A stretch of DNA of 64,000 bases. Origin: Candidatus Gracilibacteria bacterium. GTDB lineage: Bacteria > Patescibacteriota > Gracilibacteria > BD1-5 > UBA6164. The stretch lies in the NCBI GenBank assembly GCA_010119145.1, contig JAACSU010000007.1, positions 391,869 to 455,868 of the forward strand, given 5' to 3'. Position numbers and translations under genes: made by a program. Below, piece after piece: positions 1 to 9,942 of this stretch. The stretch's first letter is position 1. Each line of letters starts with the position of its first letter. The notes under the pieces are model-generated. The model was not told where the DNA came from and did not search any database. It was given only the letters and a program-made list of their open reading frames with translations.

Positions 1-152
1 ATTACTACCGCATTTTGTTTTTTATGATTTTTAGTTCTGGTAGTTACATTTTTAAAGTAGCTACGATCATCTGGAATATCCCACGAAAGACCTCAATTCT
101 TTCAAAGTCAGTTTTCGTTATCGACTGCAAGTATGATTGAAAATTTTTTCAT
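1..152 (-). CDS. folA: Dihydrofolate reductase, N-terminal fragment
   Basis: This is the first 50 residues of a gene that runs off the left edge. The start MKKFSIILAVDNENGLGKNG and the following LSWDIPDDRSYFKNVT match the DHFR N-terminus, where the Gly-rich loop and the W-x-x-P-x-D segment bind NADPH and folate. The enzyme reduces dihydrofolate to tetrahydrofolate in the cytoplasm. The V-T-T-R-T-K stretch resembles the DHFR part of fused DHFR-thymidylate synthases, so a fusion beyond the edge is possible but cannot be seen. The gene is divergent from the helicase gene at 268. Confidence 0.8.
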
Positions 153-267
153 GAATCTAGTAAAAATAATTATATTACCAGAGTATAACACAAAAAATAG
201 AAAAATAAAGTTTTGAACTTTTGCTAATCAAGGTATCTTTAGATTATAGTCTTTAAATAATTATATT
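153..267. promoter_or_regulatory. Divergent promoter region between folA and uvrD
   Basis: This 115-base AT-rich gap must drive both flanking genes. On the minus strand TTATACT lies a short distance upstream of the folA start and looks like a -10 box. On the plus strand the TTAGATTATAGT stretch near 239-250 may be the -10 of uvrD. No clear Shine-Dalgarno sequence is seen for either gene. The call rests only on position and weak consensus matches. Confidence 0.35.
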
Positions 268-2499
268 ATGCAGCTAAATCCCATTCAACATCAAGCAATG
301 GTGTGTGTTACTTGACCACTTCTTATAATTGCTTGAGCTGGTTCTGGTAAAACAGCAACTCTAACTCAACGTATTGCTTATATGATATCAGAGTGTGGAA
401 TCAGACCATCTTCAATCCTAGCTCTCACTTTCACCAATAAAGCTGCTTGAGAGATGAAAGAAAGAACATGAAAAACTATTTGAGCTGAATATCATCCATA
501 TATGCTTAAAAATAGACACCTTCCATACATTGGGACCTTTCATAGTTTTTGAATATATGTTTTAAAAGAAATTTTGTCTCATAATTTCACTCATTACCAA
601 CAAGTTAGTGAATCAATATGACTCAAAGAAAACTTCATAATATATGATGAATCAGATAAAATATCTGTTATGAAAGACATTATAAAAAATGAAATGGGAC
701 TTATAGAAAAGGAGTACCCAGCTCGACAAATAGCTCATTATATATCAGATGCAAAAAATAAATCGCTTGATTCTAGGTGATACAAAAATCAAGCTGATGG
801 TATGCTTGCAGAAGTAGTAGGGAGTGTATTTGAGAGATATGAAAAACGTCTTCAAGCCAACAATGCTATGGATTTTGATGATATACTTTCTAAGTTACTT
901 CAAGCCTTTCACCTTAAAATAGTTTTAGATATCTTTCATGAACGCTATGAATATATTATGGTAGATGAGTATCAAGATACGAATTTGATTCAGTATGAAA
1001 TAGTTGCATTATTAGCACTTAAACATAAGAACCTTGCAGTTGTAGGAGATGACTGGCAATCTATCTATTCATGGAGAGGAGCAGATATGCGAAACATTAT
1101 TCACTTTAACAAAGACTATCCAAGTGCTACAGTCGTGAAATTAGAGCAAAATTATAGATCAACAAAAAACATTATAAATGCTGCAAATGTTGTCATAAAA
1201 AACAATAAAGAAGCACTTGATAAAGAACTCTGGACTGAAAATAACGAAGGAACGAAGATTCAATACTTAGAAGCATATGATGATAAGTGAGAGGCAAATT
1301 GGATAGCTACAAATATTAAGGATTATAATGATGAAGATATTGAAAATAAACTGAGTGATAATCTTATTTTATATAGAACCAATGCTCAGTCACGTGGAAT
1401 AGAGGAGTGACTTCTTAAAAAAAATATACCATATATTGTAGTTGGATGACTTAAGTTTTATGAGCGAAAAGAAATTAAGGATATTTTGTCATACCTCAGG
1501 ATTATACATAATCCAAATGAACCTGTTGCTTTTTGACGTATTGTAAATACTCCAACAAGATGAGTTTGAGCTAAGTCTGCAGAAATTGTTCATAACTACA
1601 GAAATGATTATTCGATTAGTTATCTACAAGTTCTTGAAAATATAGAAGAAATAGATGAGCTCAGACCTGCTGCTAAGAGCTCATTATCAGAATTTTATTC
1701 AGTACTACAATCGCTTATTTCTCAAAGTAACACTCTCAAACTTTCTACTCTTGTATGAGAAGTAATTGAAAGAATTAGATACAAAGATTATTTAAAAACT
1801 CAGTTTTCATGAGATGAGCTGGATTCAAAGCTTGAGAATTTAACAGAGTTACAAAATGTTGCGAGTGAATATGATGGCCTTGATCCGAGAGAGTCGTTGT
1901 CTATGTTTCTAGAGGAGGTAGCACTTATTAGTGATCTTGATAAAACGACGGAACCAGAGGATAGAGTTACTTTGATGACTATTCATAGCTCAAAATGACT
2001 CGAGCAAAAAAGAGTGTTTGTAACAGGGCTTGAGGATGGAATATTTCCACATTCAAGGACTCACTCAAACATGCGTGAACTTGAGGAGGAACGAAGACTT
2101 ATGTATGTTGCGATGACTCGAGCGAAACAGGAACTTTTTTTAACCAGAGCAAAAGAAAGATTATATTTCTGAGATTATGTTAGAAATCCTGAAAGTAGAT
2201 TTATTTTAGAGATACCTGCTGAAAATATTGAATCTATAGAACTGTGAGGATGATTTAGTTTTGATACATCAAACTCTTTTTCTTGAGCTGATTATGAGTC
2301 AACGATGCGAGTTGCGAAAAAAGTAGTAAAACAAAATAATGTTTCCGACTTCAAGGCTGGACAACGAGTCTATCATCATAAGTTTGGAGAGGGGAGAATA
2401 GAGTCTTTAGTATGAGAATTAGCTGAACTACGATTCTCTTCTTGAATTAAAAAAATGAACATCAGAATAGCTCCAGTTAAGCTTATTGCTGACGAATAA
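268..2499 (+). CDS. uvrD: UvrD/PcrA-type superfamily 1A DNA helicase
   Basis: This 743-residue protein is an ATP-dependent 3'-5' DNA helicase used in excision repair and replication restart. Residues 1-15 carry the Q motif (LNPIQHQAM). Walker A AGAGSGKT is at 22-29, with its first Gly encoded by TGA. Motif II VDEYQDT is near 232-238, followed by [13 protein letters not shown] (motif III) and QNYRST (motif IV). Motif VI ([13 protein letters not shown]) is in the last third. The C-terminal [17 protein letters not shown] segment matches the PcrA C-terminal Tudor-like module that contacts RNA polymerase. Length is normal for the family. UvrD and PcrA cannot be separated by eye. Confidence 0.95.
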
Positions 2500-2559
2500 T
2501 TTAAATTGCAAATTAACAAAAAAACATCATACTTTCAATGATGTTTCTAATTATATAGT

Positions 2560-3024
2560 ATGCCTTTTGAATATATTCTACTAGTTTTTGTCTCTGTGTT
2601 TCCCATAAAATATAAGTTTTCGTATTGGTCACATTTTTTTTCACAGTGAGATCAAAGTCTAAAAAATATTATAAAACAAACATATCATTTTTGGTTGTTT
2701 GTAGAAATTCCAATATTTATTATGAGTTTTGTTGTGTTTTTTGATAAGGTCTTTGAAATATTTTTATATAATATATTTTTCTACTTTTTAATACTCTATA
2801 ATATTTTTGTTTTCTGAAAAATACTAAGATGAAACAGCGTTTCATTCGTATGAAATAAACAATCCTATGTAAGTTTTGTATTAATATTACTAACATTAAT
2901 TCCTTTTTTGTGGTATTATAAAGCATCGATATATCTCATTATTTCTATACTTATGATATTTATTCCCGCTTATTTTTATGTGAGTCAAAAAATAGTTTCT
3001 AAAACAAGGACTGTAAAAATATAA
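2560..3024 (+). CDS. Hypothetical multi-spanning membrane protein
   Basis: I do not recognise this 154-residue protein. It is very rich in Phe, Ile, Tyr and Leu and has about four hydrophobic segments: residues 4-15, 44-62, 68-85 and 104-135. A short Lys-rich tail ends KTRTVKI. It begins 60 bases after uvrD and ends 22 bases before ddl, so the three probably share a transcript. It is most likely an integral inner-membrane protein of unknown role. Confidence 0.65.
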
Positions 3025-3046
3025 TTATATATTTATAATAAAACGA

Positions 3047-3970
3047 ATGTTAAAAAATATTGCTATACTTACTTGAGGTCCTTGATATGAAAGAGAAATC
3101 GCACTAAAAAGTTCGAAACTTTTTGAAAAATATATCAATATAAACTTCAAAACTTTTATTTTTCCAGAAGAACTCGATTTATTTTTACATCAAAGAAGTG
3201 AATTTGATTGAGTAATTCCAGTATTTCATTGAGAATGGTGAGAAGATGGTAAGATATTTGCTATGCTTGATATCCTCTGAATGAAATATCCATTTTCAAG
3301 CTGCGAAGTTCACTCATTTTGTCTCAATAAATTTCTAAGCAATAATCTACTTTCTTGAATGTGAATACATACTTGAAAACAATTTTTGATAGATGAAGGA
3401 GAACAAATGAAATATTCTCCAAAGCAAATACTAGAGAATAATAGTAAAAGAATTGCTGACATTTGATACCCATTCATAATGAAACCAACTCATTGAGGGA
3501 GTAGTTTTTATACATATAAAATTCATGACGAAGGAGAATTTTTAGAGAAATCTCTAGAGTGTTTTTGAACTATAGCAGATTCGTTTCTTATTCAAGAGTT
3601 TATTCTTTGAGAGGAATATAGTGTATCTATAGTGTGATGAAAAGCTCTCCCACATATAATGAAAGTTCAAAAAGAAAAATCAGAAATATTTAATTATGCC
3701 AACAAATATGAAGAAGACATTGAAAGATTTCCTGAATTAGAACAATGACTTAGAAATAATCTGTCAAGCCAAGCAGAAAAAATATTCTCAACTCTGTGGT
3801 GTAGAACAGTATCAAGGGTAGATTTTATAGTTCGAGATAGTGTTCCTTACTTTCTTGAGATAAATACTATTCCTGGTATGACAGAAGTATCCATACTCCC
3901 TAAAGCTTGGAAACTCTCATGAAAATCTTTAGACGAATTCGTAGAATTTATTGTTTCAGAAATAAAATAA
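3047..3970 (+). CDS. ddl: D-alanine--D-alanine ligase
   Basis: This 307-residue ATP-grasp enzyme joins two D-alanines for the peptidoglycan stem peptide. The N-terminus ILTGGPGYEREIALKS is the Ddl glycine loop, with several Gly from TGA. HGEWGEDG matches the family HGxxGEDG motif. The ATP-grasp core includes FIMKPTHGGSS and FLIQEFILGEEYSV. The C-terminal FLEINTIPGMTEVSILPKA carries the Mg-binding Glu and Asn and the omega-loop. Length is normal. It is followed at once by a terminator. Its presence with mraY, uppS and ftsW/rodA elsewhere in the window argues for a self-made peptidoglycan wall. Confidence 0.93.
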
Positions 3971-3971
3971 A

Positions 3972-4000
3972 AAAAAGACTCGTTATTGAGTCTTTTTTTT
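3972..4000 (+). terminator. Rho-independent terminator after ddl
   Basis: AAAAAAGACTC, a six-base loop and GAGTCTTTTTTTT form a hairpin with a U-run directly after the ddl stop codon. The A-run on the other side lets it also serve the convergent SPFH gene. Confidence 0.85.
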
Positions 4001-4016
4001 ATTTTAGTACATTCTA

Positions 4017-4988
4017 CTACATAAGATCACTTCCAGCGATGAGCTTATCTCATTTACCGAGTTTCATACCTCTTCATTCGAGATCTTCATTAAGGTAGAT
4101 AATTTTGGCATTCTGTCATTCTGACCCTATGTTGCCGAGTGTTTCTATTCTTGATGAATCAAGAAGAAACTGAAGTATCTTTTCTGCATTGAGTGATTTA
4201 TCAGATTGTTTTATCATATCAACTGCTTCTTTGAATCATTCTGCAATCTTCGTTCTTTGACCTGCCATACCTTCTCATAAAAGAATTTTTGATTCTTTTT
4301 CTGCCTCTGCTTGTTTCACTTTCATGATTTTTTCTGCTTCTCATTCATTCATTGCTGCTTCTTTGAATTTTTGTGTTTCAACTACTTTATTCATAGCCAT
4401 CATTACTGTACTATCGAGTTTCACATCCCTCACTTGAATAGAATCAAGTTTGAAACCAAAACTTGCAAGTCTAACTCTCAGTTTTTCTTCAATAGTTTCA
4501 CCAATCTCTTCCCGTTTTGCAAATATTTCTTTGTGTGTAAACGCTACTATCATACCTCTGAGTTGTTCATCAATCGTAGATTTCATCATAGTACGAGCAT
4601 CATCTATAGAGTATACTGACTTATAGATAGATCATTCACGAGTATTATTATTATCATCTTCTACATAATAGATAACATTGAGCCCTATATAAGCTGTTAC
4701 GTTATCAGATGTTATTCCATCCACTTCAACTGGAAAATTTCTTCTATAGAGTGCCTGAGTCTTTGTTGTTTCTAAAAAAGGAATAATAAAATTAAGACCT
4801 TGTCTGAGAATTCTATCAAATCTTCAGAGAAACTCTACTGTTCTCACTGTGTTAGGAGAGATAATCCTCACAGAAAGTGCAATCAGAATAATATCTAATA
4901 TCACAGCTACAATAATTCATTCTATTCAAAATAATACTCATACTATAAGTATTACAATAATAAGTATAGGCACCATAAATCTCAACAT
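4017..4988 (-). CDS. SPFH/Band 7 (stomatin-like) membrane protein
   Basis: This 323-residue protein has one N-terminal membrane anchor (roughly residues 3-38) followed by an SPFH domain. The stretch FLGRFDRILRQGLNFIIPF, the GITSDNVTAYIGLNVIYYV strand pair and the SIQVRDVKLDS segment are typical of slipins and stomatins. A charged, Glu/Lys/Ala-rich coiled coil (NEGEAEKIMKVKQAEAEKES) follows near residue 220. Such proteins oligomerise on the membrane in lipid microdomains and often support membrane proteases. No NfeD partner is adjacent. A second ATG four codons downstream is an equally possible start. Confidence 0.88.
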
Positions 4989-5051
4989 AATTATAGTATT
5001 AATAAATAATAGTTATAGTATAGTTAAATATTAGAGACTAACAAAATATAT

Positions 5052-5294
5052 ATGGAGAATATGGTTCTAGAAATACATAAGGCACTAAATAAAAGTTTTT
5101 GAGAATCTGTTATGGTAGATTTTAAGGATGAAAAAAATGATTGAAAACATTTTTACTTAGATATCACTTCTGATTTATTCCAATGACTAAGTAGAATTGA
5201 ACAATCTAAACTTGTATATGATTGTCTCGACCCATTTATGAAAAGTTGATACATTCATGCACTGAGGATGAAATGTAGAGTTCAAAATAAATAA
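5052..5294 (+). CDS. bolA: BolA/IbaG family protein
   Basis: This 80-residue protein has the BolA/IbaG fold. It starts MENMVLEIHKALNKSFG, has the central HFYLDITSDLFQGLSRIEQSKLVYD segment (the family F-x-G-x-x-x-x-x-R-H-x-x-V-y pattern) and ends with the conserved IHALRMK segment. BolA proteins bind a [2Fe-2S] cluster together with monothiol CGFS glutaredoxins. The next gene, 16 bases downstream, is exactly such a glutaredoxin, which strongly supports the call. The conserved His of the pattern is replaced by Glu or Gln here, but IHAL is intact. Confidence 0.85.
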
Positions 5295-5310
5295 TTTTTA
5301 AAGTTCAAAA

Positions 5311-5634
5311 ATGTTAACACCGGAATTAAACCAACAAATAAAAGATATAATCTGAAGTTATAGAGTTGTATTATTTATGAAGGGAAGTCCAGAAGCTCCT
5401 GCTTGCTGATTTTCGGCAAGTGCCGTCGCAATGCTTATTGATACAGATATCTATTTTGAAAGTTTTGATGTTTATACTAATGAAATAGTAAGACAATGAC
5501 TCAAAGAATTTAGTTCTTGGCCCACTTTTCCACAACTATATATAGATAATGAGCTTATTGGCTGAATCGATATACTATCAGAAATGCAGGAGTGCTGAGA
5601 ACTTGAGGAATTAAAGAAAACTAAAAATTTATAA
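5311..5634 (+). CDS. grxD: Monothiol CGFS glutaredoxin (Grx4/GrxD type)
   Basis: This 107-residue thioredoxin-fold protein has the active site ACGFS at about residues 31-35, preceded by VVLFMKGSPEAP, the family signature. The cis-Pro region WPTFPQLYIDNELIGGIDI binds glutathione. Monothiol glutaredoxins of this class carry and transfer [2Fe-2S] clusters rather than reduce disulfides, and they pair with BolA proteins such as the gene just upstream. Gly of CGFS is encoded by TGA. A terminator follows directly. Confidence 0.94.
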
Positions 5635-5635
5635 A

Positions 5636-5669
5636 AAAAAGAAGTAACAAATTGTTACTTCTTTTTTTT
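5636..5669 (+). terminator. Bidirectional terminator after grxD
   Basis: AAGAAGTAAC, a short AAATT loop and GTTACTTCTTTTTTT form a perfect stem with U-runs on both strands. It also lies just past the stop of the convergent channel gene at 5682. Confidence 0.85.
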
Positions 5670-5681
5670 ATAAATTTGTTT

Positions 5682-7115
5682 CTATAAATCTTTATTATTA
5701 GAAACCCATTTTTCGAGTTGTTTTCCAGCAACTTCTCGTCCTCCTATACCAAATGCGAGAGCAGCAGCAACAGCAGCAGCACCAAATACAAGAGTAAATA
5801 CATTTGTAATTACTGTGTCAGCGATTCCCATTTGTTGAAGACCAATTGCTACAGATAATAGTATGATTGCATATTTAACAAGACTCGCTACCGTCTTATT
5901 TGAATGAGATGTACTCATAACCGCGTCATAAGCAACACTAGATATAATGAGTCCTATAATAATAGTTGCAATACCTCATAGTACTAGAGTGGCAAATTCT
6001 ATGAAATCTTGAACAAGTTGTGAAATAACTTCTAGACCAAGTAAGTTTCAAGCTTCAGAAATTGCAAATAACATTAACAGTACAAATGCTCAAGTTGAAA
6101 TAATTTTTGAAAGAGAGACATTTGATTTAAGTGGAATTCAAGCTTTTTGTAAAAAAGTATCAAAACCCATATTTTTAAGTATATCTTCTAGCATTGAGCT
6201 TATAAATTTTCAAGCAACAAATGCAAGAGTGAGTAACATGAGTGCTCCTACTATATTAGGTATAAGTAATATACTTTCTTCTAGCATTCTTTGAGAAGGA
6301 GAAGAGATTGATTCAATTCCGAGTCTATTTATAGCTGAAATAGCTACAGGTATAATAATAACTATGTAAGCGAGAATTCAAGCAACTTGAGAGAGCGATA
6401 CATCCTTGAGTCCAAGTCTCGCTGTAAATGTGTCGATTTTAGTTGCCTGCAAAATTGAAGTTACAATTTGTTTTACAAGTTTTGCAACGAATAATCCGAT
6501 AACTATTATAATAACTGCAGCAATAACATTAGGAATATATGATGTTATTTGACCAATAATATTATTTACAGGTCATACTATATCAGAAAGTCCTAGTCCG
6601 GCAAGAATAGCTGGAAGAAAAAATAATATTACAAATCCATATCCAGCATTTGCTAGTGATTTTGTAGTACCATTTCAAACTTTTGAATCTACATTATTTT
6701 CTTGCCCAAGCTTCAATATAAACATTCTCGTAAGAGAAGATGCGAGCCAAGTAAATATAACAAGTGCTAATACCCCTACATATTGTGGTATAGAATTAGC
6801 AAAATTATTTATTGGTTCAGATATAGCTGGGAGGTTTATATATTGGAAAAAAGCTACAAGTACATATGCAAAAACTATAACAAAAGTAATAATTCAAGCA
6901 ATATCAGCTATTTTATGAATATTCGTTTTTACACCCATTGAGTTGAAAAAGTTTTCAAAAAAATCTATTTTAATTATTCATTTTCTTACTATTGATGCTA
7001 AAAGTTTAGCAGCAAACCATCAAATTATGATTATAAGGAGAGCAATAGCAAAGTCTCATAAATCAGCAATAAAAGATTGTGGTATTCGAGACATGTAATT
7101 GTTGAAAGTATTCAT
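5682..7115 (-). CDS. Mechanosensitive-type membrane protein with repeated TM-helix domains
   Basis: This 477-residue integral membrane protein contains about four repeats of a conserved transmembrane helix. Each has a run of Val/Ile/Leu, then a small residue and a basic patch, for example VIIIVIGLFVAKLVKQIV and LTLAFVAGKFISSMLEDIL. The C-terminus AAALAFGIGGREVAGKQLEKW is the pore-lining pattern of MscS-like and CmpX-type proteins. The likely role is a channel responding to membrane tension or cell-envelope stress. There is no large cytoplasmic MscS beta domain, which favours the CmpX/TM_helix family. It is divergent from ppk2. Confidence 0.8.
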
Positions 7116-7250
7116 ATTATCTAAATTAAAAATAAAAGTACGTACTTAAACTACTTCTACTAAGTATGATAATTGTAAGAGTCCTTAACTGTATCTTACT
7201 TTGAAATATAAAGTCAGATGAAGTTTTGTTTGACTTTTAGTCTATTTTAT

Positions 7251-7279
7251 TTGACACAAAAATAAATATGTGACATAAT
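7251..7279 (+). promoter_or_regulatory. Sigma-70-type promoter for ppk2
   Basis: TTGACA at 7251-7256 is a perfect -35 box. It is 17 bases from CATAAT at 7274-7279, a five-of-six match to the -10 box. The start codon of ppk2 lies 30 bases further. Region 7116-7250 also has to hold the promoter of the divergent channel gene, for which I see no clear match. Confidence 0.75.
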
Positions 7280-7309
7280 TTTTGTATATTTACATTTTAA
7301 AACTATTTT

Positions 7310-8482
7310 ATGACCGCTTTGTTTTATCAAATAATTAACAACATTGAAAAAATTACTCATAAGAACTATAAAGACTTTAAAAAGAAGCTCATAGTACTCT
7401 TAGAATGATTTAAAGAAGCAAACGATATAGATAATATTAAAGTACTTCGAAATAAACTTGAAAGTCTTCTTGATGAATACAAGGAAGATGACAAAACGCA
7501 TAAACCAATTCGAGCACATCTTAAAGATTTAAAAAAGTTTCTTCATGAAATTGATGATATTATTCATGAGATGGAAGAAGGTGAAGAAAAACTAGAATTG
7601 GTTGATGTTATAAAAAAAATAGAACAAAAATACAGAAGCATTAATAAAATTAAAGAAGACAAAAGAGATAAATATAAAGAAGTCGCAATTAAAAAGAAAA
7701 CAATTTCTTATGAAAAAGAAATAATGAAAATGCAGCTTGAACTTGTGAAACTTCAAAGACATATTCAGGAAACTGGTCAAAAAGTTCTCATAATATTTGA
7801 AGGAAGAGATGCAGCAGGGAAGGGAGGAAATATTAAGAGATTTATGGAATATTTAAATCCTCGAAGCTCTAAAGTAGTAGCACTCCAAAAACCAACAGAA
7901 CAAGAACGAACTCAGTGGTATTTTCAAAGATATGTTCAAAATCTTCCTATGTGAGGTGAAATGGTATTTTTTGATAGGTCATGGTACAATCGGGCTGGAG
8001 TGGAACCAGTTATGGGGTTTGTAAATAAAAATAATTATGAAAAATTTATGCATGATGTGCCTAAATTTGAAGAAATGCTTATTGATTCTGGTATAAAAGT
8101 TATCAAATTATATTACTCTGTTTCTAAATCAGAACAGGCTGATCGTTTTGAGGAAAGAAGAAGAAATCCTTTGAAACAATACAAACTTTCTCCAATCGAC
8201 CAATTTTCTCAACAACTTTGGAAGAAATATACGCTTGCAGAGTATCATAACTTTAAAAACACACACAACGATAAATCACCTTGGACGATTATTAATTCTG
8301 ATGATAAAAAAGCATCTAGAATTAATTCCATCAAGTATGTACTTTCACTTTTTGATTATCCAGAAAAGATTACATCTAAAGAACTTGAATATGATGACAA
8401 TGTTATTATGACTGCAGAACAAAAAATAAGAAGCCTCAAAGACGAAATAGAAAAAGGAGCAGATTTATTCTGAGAAAAATAA
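7310..8482 (+). CDS. ppk2: Polyphosphate kinase 2 with long N-terminal helical extension
   Basis: This 390-residue protein transfers phosphate between polyphosphate and nucleotides. The PPK2 catalytic domain begins near residue 130. Walker [16 protein letters not shown] is near 164-178, the lid region has [16 protein letters not shown], and Walker [20 protein letters not shown] is near 219-237. Family members are usually about 250-300 residues. Here the first 125 residues are an extra Lys/Glu-rich helical region, probably a coiled coil. I cannot tell whether the preferred acceptor is ADP, GDP or AMP. It may buffer nucleotide supply in a cell with little energy metabolism. Confidence 0.92.
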
Positions 8483-8492
8483 TAATAACGTT

Positions 8493-8524
8493 AAAAGGCC
8501 CGCGCAGAGCGCGGGCCTTTTTTT
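8493..8524 (+). terminator. GC-rich terminator
   Basis: GGCCCGCGC, loop AGA and GCGCGGGCC form a perfect nine-base-pair GC stem flanked by A and T runs. It is far more GC-rich than any other terminator in the window. It lies between ppk2 and the convergent lipoprotein gene and could serve both. Confidence 0.9.
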
Positions 8525-8535
8525 ATCGTATATGT

Positions 8536-8895
8536 TTAGCGTGTGCCAGAACCAGCGGATACAGTACCCGATCCAGCCATGATACCAGTGATTACACCGG
8601 CACCGATGGTTCCGGATCCGGAACCCATTCCTCCAGTACCACCTCCATTGGAACCATTTTTTGTTGGTTCTTTTGGAATTTGTGGATTACTTGTATCCAC
8701 AACTGGAGGTTGCTCGATGACAGCAGGCTTTTTCGGTGGTTTGTTCATACCACCACCAGAATCAACACCAGGTGCATCGACTCCACCGGCTGTATTCATC
8801 GGAGGTTTTTTCACCAAGTTGCCGTCAAGGCTATTTGGTTTGTGGCATGCCCCAAGTATTGTAAGGACAAGTAATGGCAGAATAATTCTTCTCAT
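8536..8895 (-). CDS. Pro/Gly-rich lipoprotein, compositionally foreign
   Basis: This 119-residue protein starts MRRIILPLLVLTILGAC, a lipoprotein signal peptide with lipobox LGAC, so Cys17 would be lipidated and the rest anchored outside the membrane. The mature part is low-complexity, rich in Pro, Lys and Gly, ending in Gly-Ser-Thr repeats. I chose the ATG at 8895 because the signal peptide begins there and GAGGGA precedes it by about nine bases; a GTG seven codons upstream is also open. All 24 glycines use GGN and none uses TGA. GC content is visibly higher than in the neighbours. Function is unknown. Confidence 0.7.
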   Translation of the reverse strand: MRRIILPLLVLTILGACHKPNSLDGNLVKKPPMNTAGGVDAPGVDSGGGMNKPPKKPAVIEQPPVVDTSNPQIPKEPTKNGSNGGGTGGMGSGSGTIGAGVITGIMAGSGTVSAGSGTR

Positions 8896-9181
8896 CTCAG
8901 ATTCCCTCAATAACACCTACTCACACTATTATAAGTCGATGTTTCATATTATTTATATTGTAATAAATAACAAAAAACATCAACCTATAATTCAACTTGA
9001 GAGTAAGTTGTTGGAGAGCACTAAAACAAATACGATTTCTATTTCTCATGTTTGAGTAAATCTACCAATCATGTTGAAACAGAATTATATATGTTTTATA
9101 AGTTACACTTAAAATACTATAATTTATAAAACATATATGTCAATATATTTATTGACAAATTTTAAAAGTGAAGAATATTAA
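8896..9181. promoter_or_regulatory. Intergenic region upstream of the lipoprotein gene
   Basis: I see no gene in this 286-base gap. It holds the presumed promoter of the lipoprotein gene, the 3' flank of ruvC and two inverted repeats near 9087-9157. A plus-strand reading frame extends into it from 8543 but is a shadow of the lipoprotein gene. Confidence 0.4.
9087..9138. repeat. Perfect 15-bp inverted repeat
   Basis: ATATATGTTTTATAA at 9087-9101 is repeated as its exact reverse complement at 9124-9138, with a 22-base spacer. A second inverted repeat, TGTCAATA and TATTGACA at 9138-9157, follows at once. There is no U-run typical of a terminator. The pair lies 3' of ruvC and could be an operator, a processing site or a remnant of an insertion boundary. 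Confidence 0.6.
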
Positions 9182-9652
9182 CTAATTTCTTTCAAGACCA
9201 GTCATATAAGCAATTCCAATTGCATCTGCTGCATCATCTGGTTGTGGTATACTATCAAGCTTAAATATTATTTGTATAGCTTTTTGTAATTGAGCTTTTT
9301 TTGCAGCGCCATTAGATGTGATTGCTTTTTTTATTTGAAGTGGGGTATATTCGTACAAGGTAATTCACCGTTTCATGATTTCGTAAAGTATGACTCACCT
9401 TGCGTGTGCAACGGCAATCCCTGTCGTAATATTTGTATTAAAGAATAGTTTCTCTACTCATACTCTCTCAGGATTATATTTTGTTATAAGTTCTTCGATA
9501 TCTCTTCATATTTCTAAGAGCTTGAGTTCAAGAGATATTTTAGGAGTTGTATGAATGATTCAAAAATCGAGCAATACAAAATCTCTTCATTTCTTTTCTA
9601 TTAATGCAAATCAGATAGTTGTAGTTCCTGGATCAATTCAGAGAATAATCAT
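9182..9652 (-). CDS. ruvC: Holliday junction resolvase RuvC
   Basis: This 156-residue nuclease cuts Holliday junctions during recombinational repair. It has the RNase H-like fold: GIDPGTTTIGFALIE at the N-terminus with catalytic Asp, VGVEKLFFNTNITTGIAVAHARG with the catalytic Glu in the middle, and PQPDDAADAIGIAYMTG at the C-terminus with the last acidic pair. Length is slightly short of the usual 160-180. RuvA and RuvB are not in the window. It is divergent from the small ORF at 9766. Confidence 0.94.
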
Positions 9653-9668
9653 AAATGCTTTTCGTTAT

Positions 9669-9697
9669 TTGACAAAGTGTGTAAATTGTGTAATAAT
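9669..9697 (+). promoter_or_regulatory. Promoter upstream of the 49-residue ORF
   Basis: TTGACA at 9669-9674 matches the -35 consensus and is followed after 16-17 bases by TAATAAT at 9691-9697, a plausible -10. The next start codon on this strand is the ATG at 9766. A run of TATATATGAAGG follows the -10. Confidence 0.6.
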
Positions 9698-9765
9698 ATA
9701 TATATGAAGGCAACTTCATATGTGTACAAAATTTATTCCTGTTAATATATTAATAATATGTTTCC

Positions 9766-9915
9766 ATGAATAAAAACAAAATTTATGTTGCTCCATACTT
9801 ACTGGAAACTTTGGTTGGGAGCACAATAGTTAATGAAAGAGAAAAACTAAGAGTTTTGAAATATGTCTGATATATGACATATAAAGAACAACTACAACTC
9901 TCTCGATTACTATAA
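9766..9915 (+). CDS. Hypothetical 49-residue protein
   Basis: I do not recognise this short protein (MNKNKIYVAPYLLETLVGST...). It has no membrane segment or Cys motif. It is supported by a good promoter at 9669 and a terminator that begins at its stop codon, so it appears to be a single-gene transcript. An RNA role for the same transcript cannot be excluded. Confidence 0.5.
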
Positions 9916-9942
9916 AAAAAGAGGATGGTACCCTCTTTTTTT
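9914..9942 (+). terminator. Bidirectional terminator
   Basis: AAAGAGG, loop ATGGTAC and CCTCTTT with flanking A and T runs. It terminates the small ORF and overlaps the last codon of the convergent wecB at 9941. Confidence 0.8.

Noticed and set aside
802-1290. A separate 162-residue helicase fragment
   Set aside because: It is only the longest TGA-free stretch within uvrD; reading TGA as Gly joins it to the full gene 268-2499.
4311-5034. Plus-strand frames at 4311 and 4849
   Set aside because: They are shadows of the minus-strand SPFH gene; their sequences are Phe/Ser/His-rich antisense artefacts.
8543-9055. A 170-residue plus-strand reading frame opposite the lipoprotein
   Set aside because: It is the antisense shadow of the minus-strand lipoprotein, has repetitive Pro runs mirroring its Gly codons, and has no RBS or family match.
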